Assembly: GCF_022458985.1 (NCBI RefSeq)
Contig: NC_061783.1
Coordinates: forward strand, 6,664,413 to 6,728,412
DNA length: 64,000 nucleotides
DNA from: Mugil cephalus
Lineage: Eukaryota; Chordata; Actinopteri; Mugiliformes; Mugilidae
Direction of reading: 5' to 3'
The notes below the pieces were generated by a model that saw nothing but the letters and a program-made list of their open reading frames with translations, had not been told where the DNA came from and made no database searches. The position numbers and the translations under genes are program-made. Below are positions 21,242 to 55,930 of the stretch, piece by piece; the stretch's first letter is position 1; the number at the start of each line of letters is the position of its first letter.

Positions 21242-22354
21242 ATGGCCCAAACAACCAGCCCAACATCCAGACAGGAGTCTGAAATGACTCTTCGACAAAA
21301 TGTCCCTGCACGATTCTTCGCCTTCACTGGAGACAAAACAGAACTCGACTTGTGTGTTGAGCAAGTCCACGATCTGCAACTGCAGATAAAAGCACTGTGC
21401 AAGCAGAACAATGAGATTGCCTCTGTAAAGCACAATCTCTCCAATAACTACAACGCCATCAAGGTTGAGCATGACAGGCTGAAGAAACTGCTGGAGAAGC
21501 AGGAAAACACTGAAGACGATGAGCTGGAGGACGAGGAACCTTCAAATAGTCCCAACGAGATGTTGAACCAGCTCCAGCTACATGTCAGTGACCTGAAGGA
21601 GGCACTCAGCCAGAGGGACCAAGAACTCCTGCAGCTCCAGAAGGAGAAGGAGAGTTTCTCTGCAGAGCTCAATGAGAGCTTCAAAGAAGTGCTGTCTGAC
21701 AGAAAAAAAGAAAGAAAAGAAGGAGAAGAACCAGCTGTTGATGAAAAGACTGAACTACTTCACAATGAAGCAGACAAGAAAGCTTAGGAACACAAAGAGC
21801 CAGAGGAGAGGAACAAACAAATAAAAAAGCTGGAAGACAAGAATAAAAAGCTGGAAAAAACTAAGAAAGAAATGTCAAAAATTAGAAGAGAACTGAGGCA
21901 GAACAATGTTGACATGGCTCAACAGATAAAAGAAATGGTGGAACAAATGAAATAGGAGAAAAATAAAGAACTGAATGAGAATAAGAAAGAAATAATGGAA
22001 GAATATAACGAGCTGACAGAGAAGAAGGAAGAAATGGAAGAGAAATACAAAGAACTGAAGGAAAGACTGAGAGTAATGGAAGAGGAAAATAAAGAAATGG
22101 AGAGGAGAAATGCTGCTCTGGAAGAGAGGAACAAAGAGCTGGAGGTAAAGAGAGAGATGGAGAGAGAGAAGACGGAAACTGACTCCACAGAGTCAAACAA
22201 GAAGGAGAAGAAGAAGAAGAAGAAGAAGAAGAAGAAGAAGAAGAAGAAGAAGAAGAAGAAGAAGAAGAAGGGTTTCTGGAGCTGGCTGCGCAGAAAGTTC
22301 AGCAACGTGAGCGTGGAAGAGGAGGCTGATGGTGTTCAGGCCGGACATCAGTAG
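21242..22354 (+). pseudogene. Single-exon coiled-coil protein gene with two in-frame TAG stops
   Basis: One frame runs from ATG 21242 to TAG 22354 (371 codons) but is interrupted by TAG at 21785-21787 and 21953-21955. The first segment alone gives 181 residues. Before the first stop are a Ser/Thr-rich start (MAQTTSPTSRQE), a segment VEQVHDLQLQIKALCKQNN with heptad leucines, and a Glu/Lys-rich coil. After the stops the same frame continues as a Glu/Lys/Arg coiled coil (about 22005-22190), 21 consecutive Lys codons (22208-22270), then GFWSWLRRKFSNVSVEEEAD. No intron is evident. Frame preservation across both stops means the damage is limited to two nonsense changes. I do not recognise the family; automatic annotation would probably call it golgin- or trichohyalin-like from composition. 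It could also be a shorter real gene ending at 21787. Confidence 0.6.
22208..22270 (+). repeat. (AAG)21 microsatellite
   Basis: Twenty-one uninterrupted AAG units in frame with the coiled-coil frame, encoding Lys only. Exclusive AAG use with no AAA points to recent slippage and not to selection on lysines. Confidence 0.95.
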
Positions 22355-22489
22355 CTCCCTCTACCTCCACCCTCCCTCCACCTTCTTTCAGCCTTCCTCC
22401 ATCTTGATCATCCTCAACTCTCCACCCTCCACCCTCCCTCTATGACCTAAACCTGCCTCCAGTCCCTCTCTCCATCAGGGCAGCACGGT

Positions 22490-22645
22490 GTCTCAGTGAC
22501 TGTCACTGCAGCCTCACAGCACCACCTCCATGTCCATCTGTCCATCTGGGTGTTTCTGCGTGGAGTTCCGTGTTCTCCCCGTGTTGTTGTGGGTTTTCTC
22601 CCGGGTTACTCCGTTTTCCTCCCACTACCCCAGAAACACTAGATT
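22490..22645 (+). repeat. Dispersed fish repeat, fragment 1
   Basis: GGGCAGCACGGTGTCTCAGT begins a repeat found throughout fish genomes; it continues with CTGCGTGGAGTTC, TTCTCCCCGTGTTG and GGGTTTTCTCCCGGGTTACT. The second copy in this window (39176-39420) carries a later part of the same repeat. Here it would form part of the 3' UTR of the coiled-coil frame. Confidence 0.7.
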
Positions 22646-24040
22646 TCCCCCCTCATAATAAACCGTTAAAACAATTAAAAAATAAATTACAACTGCAACA
22701 CATTCTAGCTGCTTTCACTAGTTCATGTTTTATTGTGTGTAGAATAAGCCTGTCGATTAAATCTAATGAAGATGAAGGTTATTTTAAATATTGTTCAAGA
22801 AAGGTTGTTATTTCTATTCATTCAGTGTGATGTCTTTGAGGACACCAGTGCAGTAACTGCCGAACTACCAAGCACACTGACAACAGGGTTCACATTTTTA
22901 AAAGTAACTCTTTGGATAAACATAAAAAAACTTTGATTAAAAAGTAATAATAATTAAGTTTCCATAATAAATATTAACATCAAAACGAAAAACTAATTGA
23001 ATCTAGAGGTGGGCCCAGGGTAGTAATAGAGTTTAGTTCAATTTTGGTGGGACCCATCACCAGTTATTTCTTGTATTTGTATCACGATCAGATTCTACAT
23101 ACATGCATTAGTCAGATGTATGTATCCATGACAGATGCATGTTTATCTCTGGCAGCTCTCCTTCGCTTCTGCTCAAGGTTTCTTTCTGTTAAACGTTTTT
23201 CTTGCCACTATCGCTTTCATACTTGTTTGGTGAAAAGTAGTCTGTATTCTGTTGCGAGTGATGATTTAGGCGACATTTATGGGTTCACTGAAAACTTTGG
23301 CATTCTTAGGTATTTCTACAGGTATTGTGAAGAGATTCAGAGTAAAGATCCAGTGGCCCATGATGCACCCGCTATGAAACTGCTGTTGCTGATATCCAAG
23401 CTTTATTTTACTTAACATATCTCTTGTGACGGTGACCATGAAGGTTTCATTTTCACTCCCATAATAATCCTCTAGACTAAGTGTAAACAAAAAAATCTGT
23501 TTTGGTAATCTATTAATGTGTAAGACAAAATATTTAAAGCAGGACTAGCAGATTTCAAACCATAGACCGCATAAAGATGGACGATGGAGCAGCTCCTCAA
23601 AAGTGAAGCTGCAGCAAAGAGAGCTCCTCCTGCTGGCTGGTTGCAGTATAGGTCATAAGTTCCCTCCATGTTAGTGGATGGGGCCCATTGTCCATATTTA
23701 TATACAGTCTATACTTAATTTCTGTGGGACTTTGAGAGAAAAACGTTTTATCTATGGAATGAAAATACTGTGTACACATATTTCCCTTTTCTAAATAAAC
23801 TATTTAGTTCCAATGTTGCCAGTGCATGTAGTACTGAACAGTTTGTGTAACTATCAAGCTATTCAGTGTTTATGTCTCTTAATATATATGAAATACTACA
23901 CAGTATATTATATTACAAGGTCGTTTAAGCCTTGCCATAAAACACAGAAAATGGTCACTTAAGTTTCTGAATAAACTAGATAACCTATGCTACATGTTTT
24001 TTTTTTTTAAGCCTTCTGCCTGTGCTTCTAGTTCTAGTTA
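22646..24040. other. Intergenic stretch before glcci1
   Basis: Starts with two AATAAA words (22657-22662, 22681-22686) that could end a transcript of the coiled-coil frame. Then AT-rich DNA with no recognised gene, apart from the short inverted-repeat element at 23558-23714. Confidence 0.5.
23558..23714. mobile_element. Short inverted-repeat element, ATAGACTGTATA type
   Basis: Left end AACCATAGACCGCATAAAGA and right end (reverse complement) AAGTATAGACTGTATATAAA are imperfect inverted repeats, both continuing ATGGAC. This end sequence is very common in fish genomes as a small non-autonomous DNA element. It has no coding capacity. Confidence 0.6.
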
Positions 24041-24049
24041 ACGTGTCGC

Positions 24050-24550
24050 TCATTTCTATTGGTCAAAGCTTCCGCGCATCCAATGGGAACGTGGTTGACT
24101 TTTCAGGAAGTAGTCCGTCACCAATCAGAGAGAAGTCGGGGTGATTTAGTCCCGCCTATGGTCCAACCCCTCCTGTCAGTAATATGATAACTGTTTTCTT
24201 AGAGACTGTGTGGTGGGATAAGCCTTTCGAGAAACTAAACAAGGACCACTTTGACCAGGTCACGCCGCTATAAAGACTTTAGACGTATTTAGCTGAGGCT
24301 TCAGGAGCATCGTTTGCACTCAGACGCGGACTAAGACCTGCCTCTGGTAAAGTTGTCGCCAGCATCGCAGAAAAGTGAAGTTCAGAAACTTTGATAACTC
24401 AGTTGGAAAAGTTCGTCTTCATTAATTGTACACACATCGCGTGGAGAGAAAACAAGCGTGTTAAACGTTGTGCCAACGGGACTTTAACCTGTTATCTCAC
24501 ACGCTGTTAAGTACAGAAACAACTTGGTCAACAAGCGAAAGTGGACGGTC
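24050..24550 (+). promoter_or_regulatory. glcci1: glcci1 promoter and 5' UTR
   Basis: Three CCAAT boxes lie at 24058-24062 (inverted), 24080-24084 and 24121-24125. A TATA-like TATAAA is at 24269-24274, suggesting a start near 24300. The 5' UTR from there to 24550 has no ATG, so the glcci1 start codon is the first one in the message. CpG density rises here and through exon 1. Confidence 0.65.
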
Positions 24551-47263
<22,713 letters not shown>

Positions 47264-47658
47264 TAGTGTCACCTAACGCCACCACTGACTGTCCCACCAT
47301 CACCTCCCTCTGCTCTGCCAGGGGAGCCTCTGTCTCTCTGTGCTGAACCCCCCCCCCTCGACCAACCCTCCCCCTCCTATTACTGCATGACGTAGCAACA
47401 ATGTCCCAAATATCCACCACCACCACCACCACCACCACCACAAATACTCTCCACCTTAATGTTCTGTCGTGCATAATGTCTGAGCTCTCGTTGGCAGGGA
47501 AGGACCTGATGGTTGAAGGTATCATACGCAGGCATTGGGGAGAAGAACGGAGCACTATGGATGGGGGGAGGGGCATGCATTTTAAACTGGTAGTATATTT
47601 CTGATTTAATTACGTGTTGTGTTCTGTTTCAACATTCACAGTATGAATAAGCTCTCTG

Positions 47659-47660
<2 letters not shown>

Positions 47661-47701
<41 letters not shown>

Positions 47702-47722
47702 ATGTATATATATATATCTCAT
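47661..47722 (+). repeat. TA-rich microsatellite
   Basis: Alternating TA, interrupted by TGTATG units, in the glcci1 3' UTR. It would form a weak extended hairpin in the message. Confidence 0.9.
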
Positions 47723-50684
47723 ACATATAGCTCTATAAAAAGAAAATGCTTGTTTTAAAAAAAATAATAATAATAATCCAAATCTGTGTATGGCTGTGTT
47801 ATGTACAAACAGGAAAAAAAACAGCAGCTGTACTATTCAGGATTATGTTTACACTATCCAGGTCACATTGTCAAACCCTATCTCAAAGAAATGCAACAGG
47901 AAACTAATTTGGGCAAAGAAGAAAAGGAAAAAAGGAAAAAAAAAAAGACAAAACGGCCACAATTGGTTGCACAGTGTCTGCACATGGCCTCGCTTCAGGT
48001 ATTTCACAATCAGAGTCTATACTCAGGTAATTTGGAATGTATGTCCATACAGAGTATCTGCAGCTCGACGAAGCAGATTCGCTCTCATTTATTCCCGGTT
48101 TTTCTCATTCCCAGGCAGATCACTCCTGCGGGTCCAGTCTGAGACTAGGCCCGTCGCAGACAGTGGCTGCCGAGGGTTAAAAGGTTGGACGCGGTCCGCG
48201 TCGCACTCACGGCTGCCTTCTCTTTGCTGGTGGTGGGACTCTGTACGGACCACACACACACTGTGACCGGTGGTATTTGCGGTTGTGTGTGTGTGTACGG
48301 ATGGAAGCGTGCTGGACAGACACCTGGATGGCACACAGCGTTTGTCATTTGAGCGTGCTGGTCATGTGTGATTGGCTCCTCTGAGCCTGATGACAGTGGA
48401 CCATAACGGATGAGCTTGCGGTGCTGCAGACTGGTGGTCTAGTTGTACAAATATTTTTCTGGTAGATTTAATTTAAACCTCGGTGTTTTGTTTTTGTTTT
48501 ACTTTTTAAAGCTGCTTTTGTTCATTTCTTAATCAAATCTAGAGCTTGACCGATCCTGGATGTCCGAGAACAATGTCAGTGTACATAAAATACTGTATAT
48601 ATTTTAAAATATATTGTTGTTGTATTATCAAAGAGTTCCAAAAAGTCATACACAGCATGAACTTCCTATAGTGATCTAAGAAGCAACATTTCTTTGAAGT
48701 AATATATAGCATCTGGGATGAAACACCAGCCTTAGAGTGGTAGACTAGTGTTAGGGCTGTTAGTTAAAGAACTATCTTATATATTTCCTACTGAAGTGGC
48801 TCTGGCGTGGGTGGATAAAACATGCAGGATGAGGTTTGAGTTGCTCTTTAAACGTCCCATAGTCTCGTTTTAAACCGTAATCACACTTCAAATATAAACT
48901 GGATACAACAGTAGCACTTCTCATATAGGTATATATTTAAGTATATATTTTTTACTTATCTGTAAATGTACAAGGAGCCGTGTTTCTATAGTAGCTCATG
49001 ATGAATAAACGATACATCGTCTCTATATACGACCTTTTTGGTTCTTACATTACAGCTACAGCTTGATTAAGGGGCCACTGCAGCGAAGCGCCCGTCGTAG
49101 TGTCTCCTACATGATTTGAAAAGGGGAAATGTCTGTTGTCATGTTCGGTGGATATTTACATGTGACAGCCTTGCTTTATTCATTCATTTTGATCATTTAT
49201 AGCGTCAATCCAAAAAACAAACAAAACAAAAAAAAAAAAATGTTGCTCTACTCTTCTGATGGTGTGTTGTATTAATCTGTACAGCACAGCTCAACAGTGT
49301 CTTTCATTTTTGTTTAGAGAAAGAGAAAAACCAAAGCCGATGGACTCAGATTACACAAATGAAAATGACCACAGTTGGTTTTATCAGTTTGATTAATAAG
49401 AGCCCTGCAAGGCATCGGTCAAGCTCTAATAAAGACAGACTTCTGTTTTAAAAGAAACTAAAAAAAACAAACAAAAAAAACATGCATTTATTACCAAAAA
49501 CTGGAAGGACAAGGCGGACCAGCAAGGCCGGGCATTGGCTGAGCTACTTTGATAATAGTTCTGATCAGTAGGATCAGCTTCGGCATCGCAGCCGTACTTG
49601 GCCAGCAATGGATGCCTCTTCAGATCAGACTTTAATCAAAGAATTGGTAGACATTTGAGTAGACATTACGTAATCAGATCTCCTCGTGCATTTCTGTCCT
49701 TATCATAAGCTCTGATGCCCAGCTTTTCTAAAAGCTATAGATGAATGTTTGTACAACCTTTACCTCCAGTCTGCATTCAGGTGGAAATCCAACCTTAGAC
49801 TCCTCTAATATTCCAGTAAACGACTACTCCATTGAATGCATTCCATTCGATATTGGCGTCGAAGACACAAACGGGCTCACGACGACTCATTCCCAAAACG
49901 TCTCTCGGCCTTTTTGATTTGATCGCTGCGAGAGAGCACGCGGGGCACTGAGAGATGGCTGAGGCAGATTGATCGGTTTGACGCGCAGATAAAAGCATCA
50001 CGCTGGCCTGCCTCTCTCTCGCCGTCTGCCTGTTGTTGCAGCGTTTCAGGCCTCCTGACGCTGTCACCCAAGTAACGAAACCTCCCGGCATCTCATGTGT
50101 CCTCTGCGAAGCACCACCTTCCGAGCTGTTTAACAGACATTACAATGCCCAAGTGTAAATGACCCATGCATTTTAAATAGGAAGAGTGAAACATAATCCA
50201 CATTTATTTTGATATCTGGTGTGCTTGTGGAATCCCTGCATTGACGCTCCATTCCTATTTTGTATATATGTGGCTTTTAAAGAGGTTCAATGCAATGTTG
50301 TGGTTTCTAAAGACATTTGAGCACCTTACCAAGAGCTATAGCTTTCCCAATGTACCACGTATACTTGGCATTGGTAAACTAGATGTGTGCAATAATAGGG
50401 GGAAGAAAAAAAAAATTCAAAACAAAACAAAAAAAAAAAATACCTAAAAGGTGTCGTCCTCCCAGATGTTGCCCGTTCTTTGGCACGAGCGTCTCATCCT
50501 GCATTCCTTTGGTTTTGAGCATGGAGGGCTGGATCGGCAAGTAGTTTGTTGCTAAAGCCATCGACCAATACAAAACCAGCACTGAGAGCGACCAGAGCAC
50601 ATCACTGGCAGGTCAGAGTGTTCATCAACTCACTACATGATACTCCTTATGTAACCTGCAGTGTCAAAGTTCATGCACAATGGC

Positions 50685-50690
50685 AATAAA
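50685..50690 (+). terminator. glcci1: Candidate distal glcci1 poly(A) signal
   Basis: AATAAA, followed about 25 bases later by TTGTTTTGTCC and GTGTGTGTGC, a good GU-rich downstream element. Upstream candidates at 49004 and 49428 have weaker downstream context. Confidence 0.5.
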
Positions 50691-50789
50691 AATCTTGGTT
50701 GTTTTGTCCACTTTTTAGTGTGTGTGCATCAGTGGAGGGGAGTTTGTGAGCGCGGATCTCACAAGGTTTAGGAGCAACTCAAAAAAGTA

Positions 50790-50960
50790 CGAAGAACAGC
50801 ACAAGGTGGCCTCCAAATTCACTAGATCCTAAATTGATCAAGTATCCAGACACCACAGGACACCCTCAGAAGACCCACGTCCATTCTCTGATGAGTCACA
50901 ACTGTTTTGGGAGACCTACACAATATTAGGTGGTCATAATGTTATACTTGATTGGTGCAG
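50790..50960 (-). mobile_element. Short inverted-repeat DNA transposon, copy B (truncated)
   Basis: Inverted relative to copies A and C. It contains CCACAGGACACCCTCAGAAG and ends GTGGTCATAATGTTATACTT then GATTGGTG. Only one terminal repeat is present; the other end is missing. It lies just beyond the glcci1 poly(A) candidate. Confidence 0.65.
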
Positions 50961-52053
50961 ATGGAAGGATCAGTTTACTTGTCGAGTTCTTTCTAAGAAC
51001 ACTGGGAACTGTTCCTTGACTATTATATATATACATATGTATATATATTCCTATTCAGTTTATCTCTTTTCCCCTTTTATTTACAGAAAATAAGGTTTTG
51101 TAGCATTTGTGTAATTCTTTACCTTCAAGTTATTTTTCCATCAGAGGTCAGTGTCGACACCTGATTTGGTGTTAGCCGCACATCTACAAAAGAGCCCCCT
51201 GAATGAGTGGAAGTAGTAAATGTGTCATATTCTAGTACAATACACTGGCTTTTTATGAGCCAGTCTTATTGAGAGAGGCCAGGGTAGCAGCTGTTCAAAC
51301 TCGCATCTTGCAACATGCACCATACAAGACATGATACTGTCTGTATACAAGATCCACAATAAACAGCTATCTAATCACTGGTCTCAGGCACATTCCTCCT
51401 TCACCGTCTCCCTCGCGATAAACCCTCAGTTCATCGGGGGATGCAAATTACTGTGTAACTCCAGATCTTAACTAACAAGTCAGTGAAAAGAACAGATGGT
51501 GACTTCCTGATGAGATATTTTAGGTCCACTCCACAAAGTGGATGAAGATGGTAAGAGGTGGCTTCCTCCACGAGATCTTAAAATGTGTGTTAGAAAGGGC
51601 ACTTTCTGAACATGAGCAGACCGGGTCATAGACAAACCGTTGCACTCTGGCAAAAAGGTAAAACGTTGGCTAAACAAAAGAATAAACTAGGTGTAAGTGT
51701 AAAGGGGAGAATACCCAGTCATAAGCAGGAGCGTGTCTCGATTTGTTGGCCACTAGAGGGCAGAACCAATTTAGGGGGGAAAAACATAAACAATGGGGAA
51801 AAACTGCACATAAAATTATTCATACCTGCAAATGAATTAAAGATGCAACACTACTGACATATGCACATCAAATTTAATTCTGCATTAACTATTAGTCTGT
51901 CTGAGCCTTCCAGGTCATGGTATGTCCAAGGTATGTTAAAGAAAGGCAACTGGACTTGAAGAGTATCTTGAAGAACAGCTACCAAATGGTCTCCCCCAAT
52001 GACAGGTAAGTTCTCTGAGGGTTTCTGATGGGCTACACCTCCAGATGTCCCTA

Positions 52054-52528
52054 TTTAACCTCCCAAGACCCAGGCTTTTATTTGGCCTGTAGTTTTATTT
52101 TCTCCAATGAATTTGGGATGTGTAGGACCTAACTAAAAGCTAAGCATCATCTTTGGACAGGAAATAATAGTAAAAAAAAAAAAATGATGTACCCATATGT
52201 GGATGATGACAAAATGCAAAACTGTTTATTTTAACAACTGAACATGGCTGTGCAACGACAGAATTGTGAACAATGAAGTCCCAATGTCCTCAAGCGAGTA
52301 CTTGCTAATTAGCGACGTTGTAGCTCGTTGCTGTTGGTAAAATGTGTTAATTTTGTGCGTCATATCAAACTAGAAATGTTAATCATAAATAAATAAGGTT
52401 TAACCTTTGCCACCACTAGTATAGTGTCCACTAATGAGGACAACGGGTTTAAATGAAGCAGAATAAGCTGCAATAAAACCTAAAAATGAATGTCCCCATA
52501 TGAGGATGCAGGGTCTCAGGAGGTTAAA
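52054..52528. mobile_element. piggyBac-like MITE flanked by TTAA
   Basis: The left end reads TTTAACCTCCCAAGACCC and the right end GGGTCTCAGGAGGTTAAA, inverted repeats with two mismatches. TTAA stands exactly at both borders (52055-52058, 52524-52527), the signature of piggyBac-type insertion. The interior has CCCATATG/CATATGAGG words repeated in both orientations and no coding frame. I recall closely similar elements as common in fish. Confidence 0.65.
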
Positions 52529-52896
52529 CCTCAATTCTCCACTAGTCCTTGAGAACTGAAGAGGCTACTTGGATGAAACGTCTCCAAGAATCTGTCTCCA
52601 AGTCCTGTTGCCTTTCTTCAACCTTTTCTGGATAATTACACTATTAACTGACAGACAACAGACATATGAGCGGTTACAAAGAAAAGGTGGACGTAGTGTA
52701 GTGTCGGAAACACCAAGACCACCATCACTTTTGAGATTATTTCACTTTAGTGCTCTGTGATACGTGTTTTCTTGGTACACTGAAGCTGAGTGAAGGTAAC
52801 CATTATGTACAGCTAAGACACTGGCACTGAAGACTGCTGCTACCAACACACTTTTTCCTTGTGGGAACAAAGAGATGTGCGTAAGATGATGTCATA

Positions 52897-53261
52897 CACT
52901 GATCAGGCATAACATTATGACCACCTCCCTATTATTGTGTAGGTCTCCAAAACACTGTGACTCATCAGAGAATGGACATGGTCCTTCTGAGGGTGTCCTG
53001 TGGTGTCTGGGTCTTTGGGTCCCAAGGACTGAGGGGAGGGGCCCCTGTGGATCATCCCACAGATACTTGATCAGTTCAGGATCTTGTGAACTGCTTCTGG
53101 CATCAAGGAGTGTCATCACTATAGGGTGGGGGTGCCTGGTCTGGTCTAGGTGGGTGGTACATATCTATGTAACATCCACACAAACTGAATAGACTGTTCA
53201 CAAGATGGTCAATGTTACTTACCTCACCTGTCAGTGGTCATAATGCTGTGGCTGATTGGTG
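52897..53261 (+). mobile_element. Short inverted-repeat DNA transposon, copy C (complete)
   Basis: A 365-bp element with TA on both sides. The left end CACTGATCAGGCATAACATT and the reverse complement of the right end, CACCAATCAGCCACAGCATT, both continue ATGACCAC, making a terminal repeat of about 28 bp with a few mismatches. It has no coding capacity. This best copy defines the family also seen at 2.4, 50.8 and 54.4 kb. Confidence 0.75.
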
Positions 53262-53279
53262 TATTTTCCTGTAGGACAG

Positions 53280-54370
53280 AAATGCACGAACACGTTGATG
53301 AGAAAGATCATCCTCATGCTTTTCAAAGCTGTTATTCATATCCAGGCGTGGATCTTCCATCATAAGTTCTTTTCCATGGCCCTGATTCTGCATTTCTTGA
53401 TTCTAAAATAGGGGAAAAAACATAAATAAATGCATCTGTTGTTCAAAAACTTGCATTACCAGCAGATGGCAGTAGACAACCACCAGACAGCTGGAGCTGA
53501 AGCAGATTTCCTCCTATGAACCTAAGACGCCCATAAAGTTTTTGTGTAGTGTGTAAAAGGACAGAATAGTTGTCTCATCCAGTCTTATCCAAACCTCCTG
53601 TAGTCCCGTAGTCCGTGCTACGGTTGAGACTCGTTACCGCTGTAGTGCATCACCCACTGTAAGCCACTTTACCTTCAAAATCAGGAAATGGACAGATTTC
53701 CCTTCTTGACAGGAAAAATGCAGAATCTCAAACAAGAAAATCTGCTAATCGGCTTTGTCACCAGCTCGATTCTCTGTGCTAATCTCAGCCTCCCAGCACA
53801 TACTAACTGGGCAAATAGAACAAAGGTAAGACTCTTTTAAAATCAAATTATGTTGCAAAAAGCCCCTTGTAATCCTAGCCTTCTTAGCAATGCAGCTGTT
53901 TCTCCATTCAGAGGCAGCTCTGTGCGAAAAGTGCTAATCCCTATTTATCAGAGAAAAAAAAAAAAAAAAAAAAAACGATAATGGAAAACATGGGAGCAGC
54001 ACGGACTGCTAAAACAGACACACTTTTGACACGCGGCTGCGTGAAGACGTTGAGAGTTCACTGTGCTGCCGCACAGGTTGGTTTGCCCTTCACTCTGAAT
54101 TCACACTCTGATCAATCAAGCCTTTAAATTAGCTGCTAGTTAGAGAGAGTTGTCCCCAATCAGTGCCCTCTCATCCAGACAATCAGTCCCGCTGACACGG
54201 AGGCAGAGCCCAGAGGTTAAACTCACACTTCCACAGCCACGGCATATGAATAAGAGGGCTATGTTATTGTTTTTATTAGCGCTGGTTTCAGTCAGGTGTT
54301 ATTGAAAACACAAGCTGGAGGGTTTTCTGTCTGGCATGTCACCATATCCTGACCCGATCGACTTCATTAA
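53280..54370. other. Intergenic block between transposon copies
   Basis: Mostly single-copy-looking DNA with an A run at about 53947-53973. The parts 53690-53940 and 54080-54310 have even composition and no open frame, and could be regulatory. No gene was recognised. Confidence 0.4.
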
Positions 54371-54374
54371 CAGT

Positions 54375-54582
54375 AAATATGTATCTGTGGGATGATCCAC
54401 AGAGGCCCCTCCCCTCAACCCATAGGACCCAAAGGTCCCCACTTACAACATTGTATTTCCAGACACCACAGGACACCCTCAGAAGACCCATGTCCAATCT
54501 CTGATGAGTCCAACAGTTTTGGAGGCACAAGGGAGACCTACATTAATTAGGAAGGTGGTCACAATGTTATGCCTGATCCGTG
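54375..54582 (-). mobile_element. Short inverted-repeat DNA transposon, copy D (truncated)
   Basis: Inverted relative to copy C, 1.1 kb away. It contains GATCCACAGAGGCCCCTCCC and ACCACAGGACACCCTCAGAA and ends GTGGTCACAATGTTATGCCT then GATCCGTG, followed by TA. The other end is missing. Confidence 0.65.
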
Positions 54583-55831
54583 TACAGGTCTATCACTCCA
54601 GAAAGCCATGAAATTTAAATCAGTGTAATTCTTATATTATTATTTCAACCACATCAATGTCAGAAAGCGTAAATCAAATATTTAAAGCATTAGGAGGAGG
54701 TACAAGGCCACAGTCTTCTAAGTTCTTCATATACTGCAGGCTGGCCCACGACATCTGTTCAGAAAAGGAAAGAAAGAACTTTAAAACTGCAATTGGGAGA
54801 ATGTTTGAAGTGAATCAGGTCTCTTTGTTCCCATCACAGGGCCGGACTGAAATATAAAAACCTCCAGAAATTGTAAATGTCCACTTCTGCCTATTCAAAC
54901 TTGTACATTAAAAAGTGTCTTGCTCAGAAATGAATCATCCATTTCCTAACTCTGCATCCATTATTAGCTCTACAGGCGGCCTTTCCATTTTAGCCAGATA
55001 ATAGCCTGGTCCAAGCCTAGATTCTACTGTTATAGAATATACGTCTGGTAACCATTTGGATTTCATTATCATTATCATCATCCTACAACCAATCTGAGCC
55101 ATTTCGTTGGCGCTGGAGCTCAGATGAATACTGCTACTCTTCTGTCGCTACATACAGCCCGCCCACATGATTTGACTGGCAGATCTTTTCCAGGGTGTAA
55201 TCACTTCCCAGCGGAGAGACTCCAGACCAGTTTTCTCCCACCAAACATTTGTGAGTGGGGAAGATGGCGTGGCTTCTGGGTTAGCCTGGACTTAGCTTAG
55301 CTTTTTTTTTTTTGCCAGACAGGTTAATATTTTGGTTTTTACTTCCTCCTCTGAACCTCCTCCGTCAACATTTCCTCAATGTGTCCGAAAATAGTGAAGG
55401 CGGGGAAGCAGCCGGAATCACTAAAGCGGAAACAACCAAGCGGACAAATCACAGCTCTTGTGATCTGCTTTGCCGTGATGTGTAATTATTTCTGAGGAGG
55501 TGGTGGGGTCTGAGGCTGTCGCCATAGCTACAGCCTCAAATGGACGCAGAAGCATAAACCTGCGCATCGGTCCGGTGGCTGAAGAAGAAGACACAGCACG
55601 AAACCCAAGGAGTGGACATTAATTAGGTCAGAGGAAATCTGCACTTTGTTCTAATGAATCCACATTAGTTGTTTTTGGGTTTTGTTCCATGTGTGTTATT
55701 TTATAGATTGAAGTCCTAAGTCGCAGAAAATACTAAAAACCATCCGAACATGAACGCCAATATTATGGATTTGTTGCGTTGCGCTCTGACTTTTTATTCA
55801 TCAGTAAATATTAATAAATTATTTCCTCTAG

Positions 55832-55930
55832 AGCAGGGGTCTTTTAATGTTTTTCAGGCCAACGACCCCCTAAATGACAGAGAGACCCCTAGGGGTTGCG
55901 GACCTCTTGTTGAAGACCTATGTTCTAGAG
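55832..55930 (+). repeat. Dispersed repeat fragment (GCAGGGGTC type)
   Basis: GAGCAGGGGTCTTTTAATGT with TTTTCAGGCCAACGACCCCC, AGAGAGACCCCTAGGGG and a closing GTTCTAGAG resembles a short repeat common in fish genomes. Its class is not clear. Confidence 0.4.

Noticed and set aside
21882..22305. Minus-strand frames rich in Phe and Ser opposite the coiled-coil frame
   Set aside because: They are the antisense of the AAG repeat and Glu/Lys codons, not independent genes.
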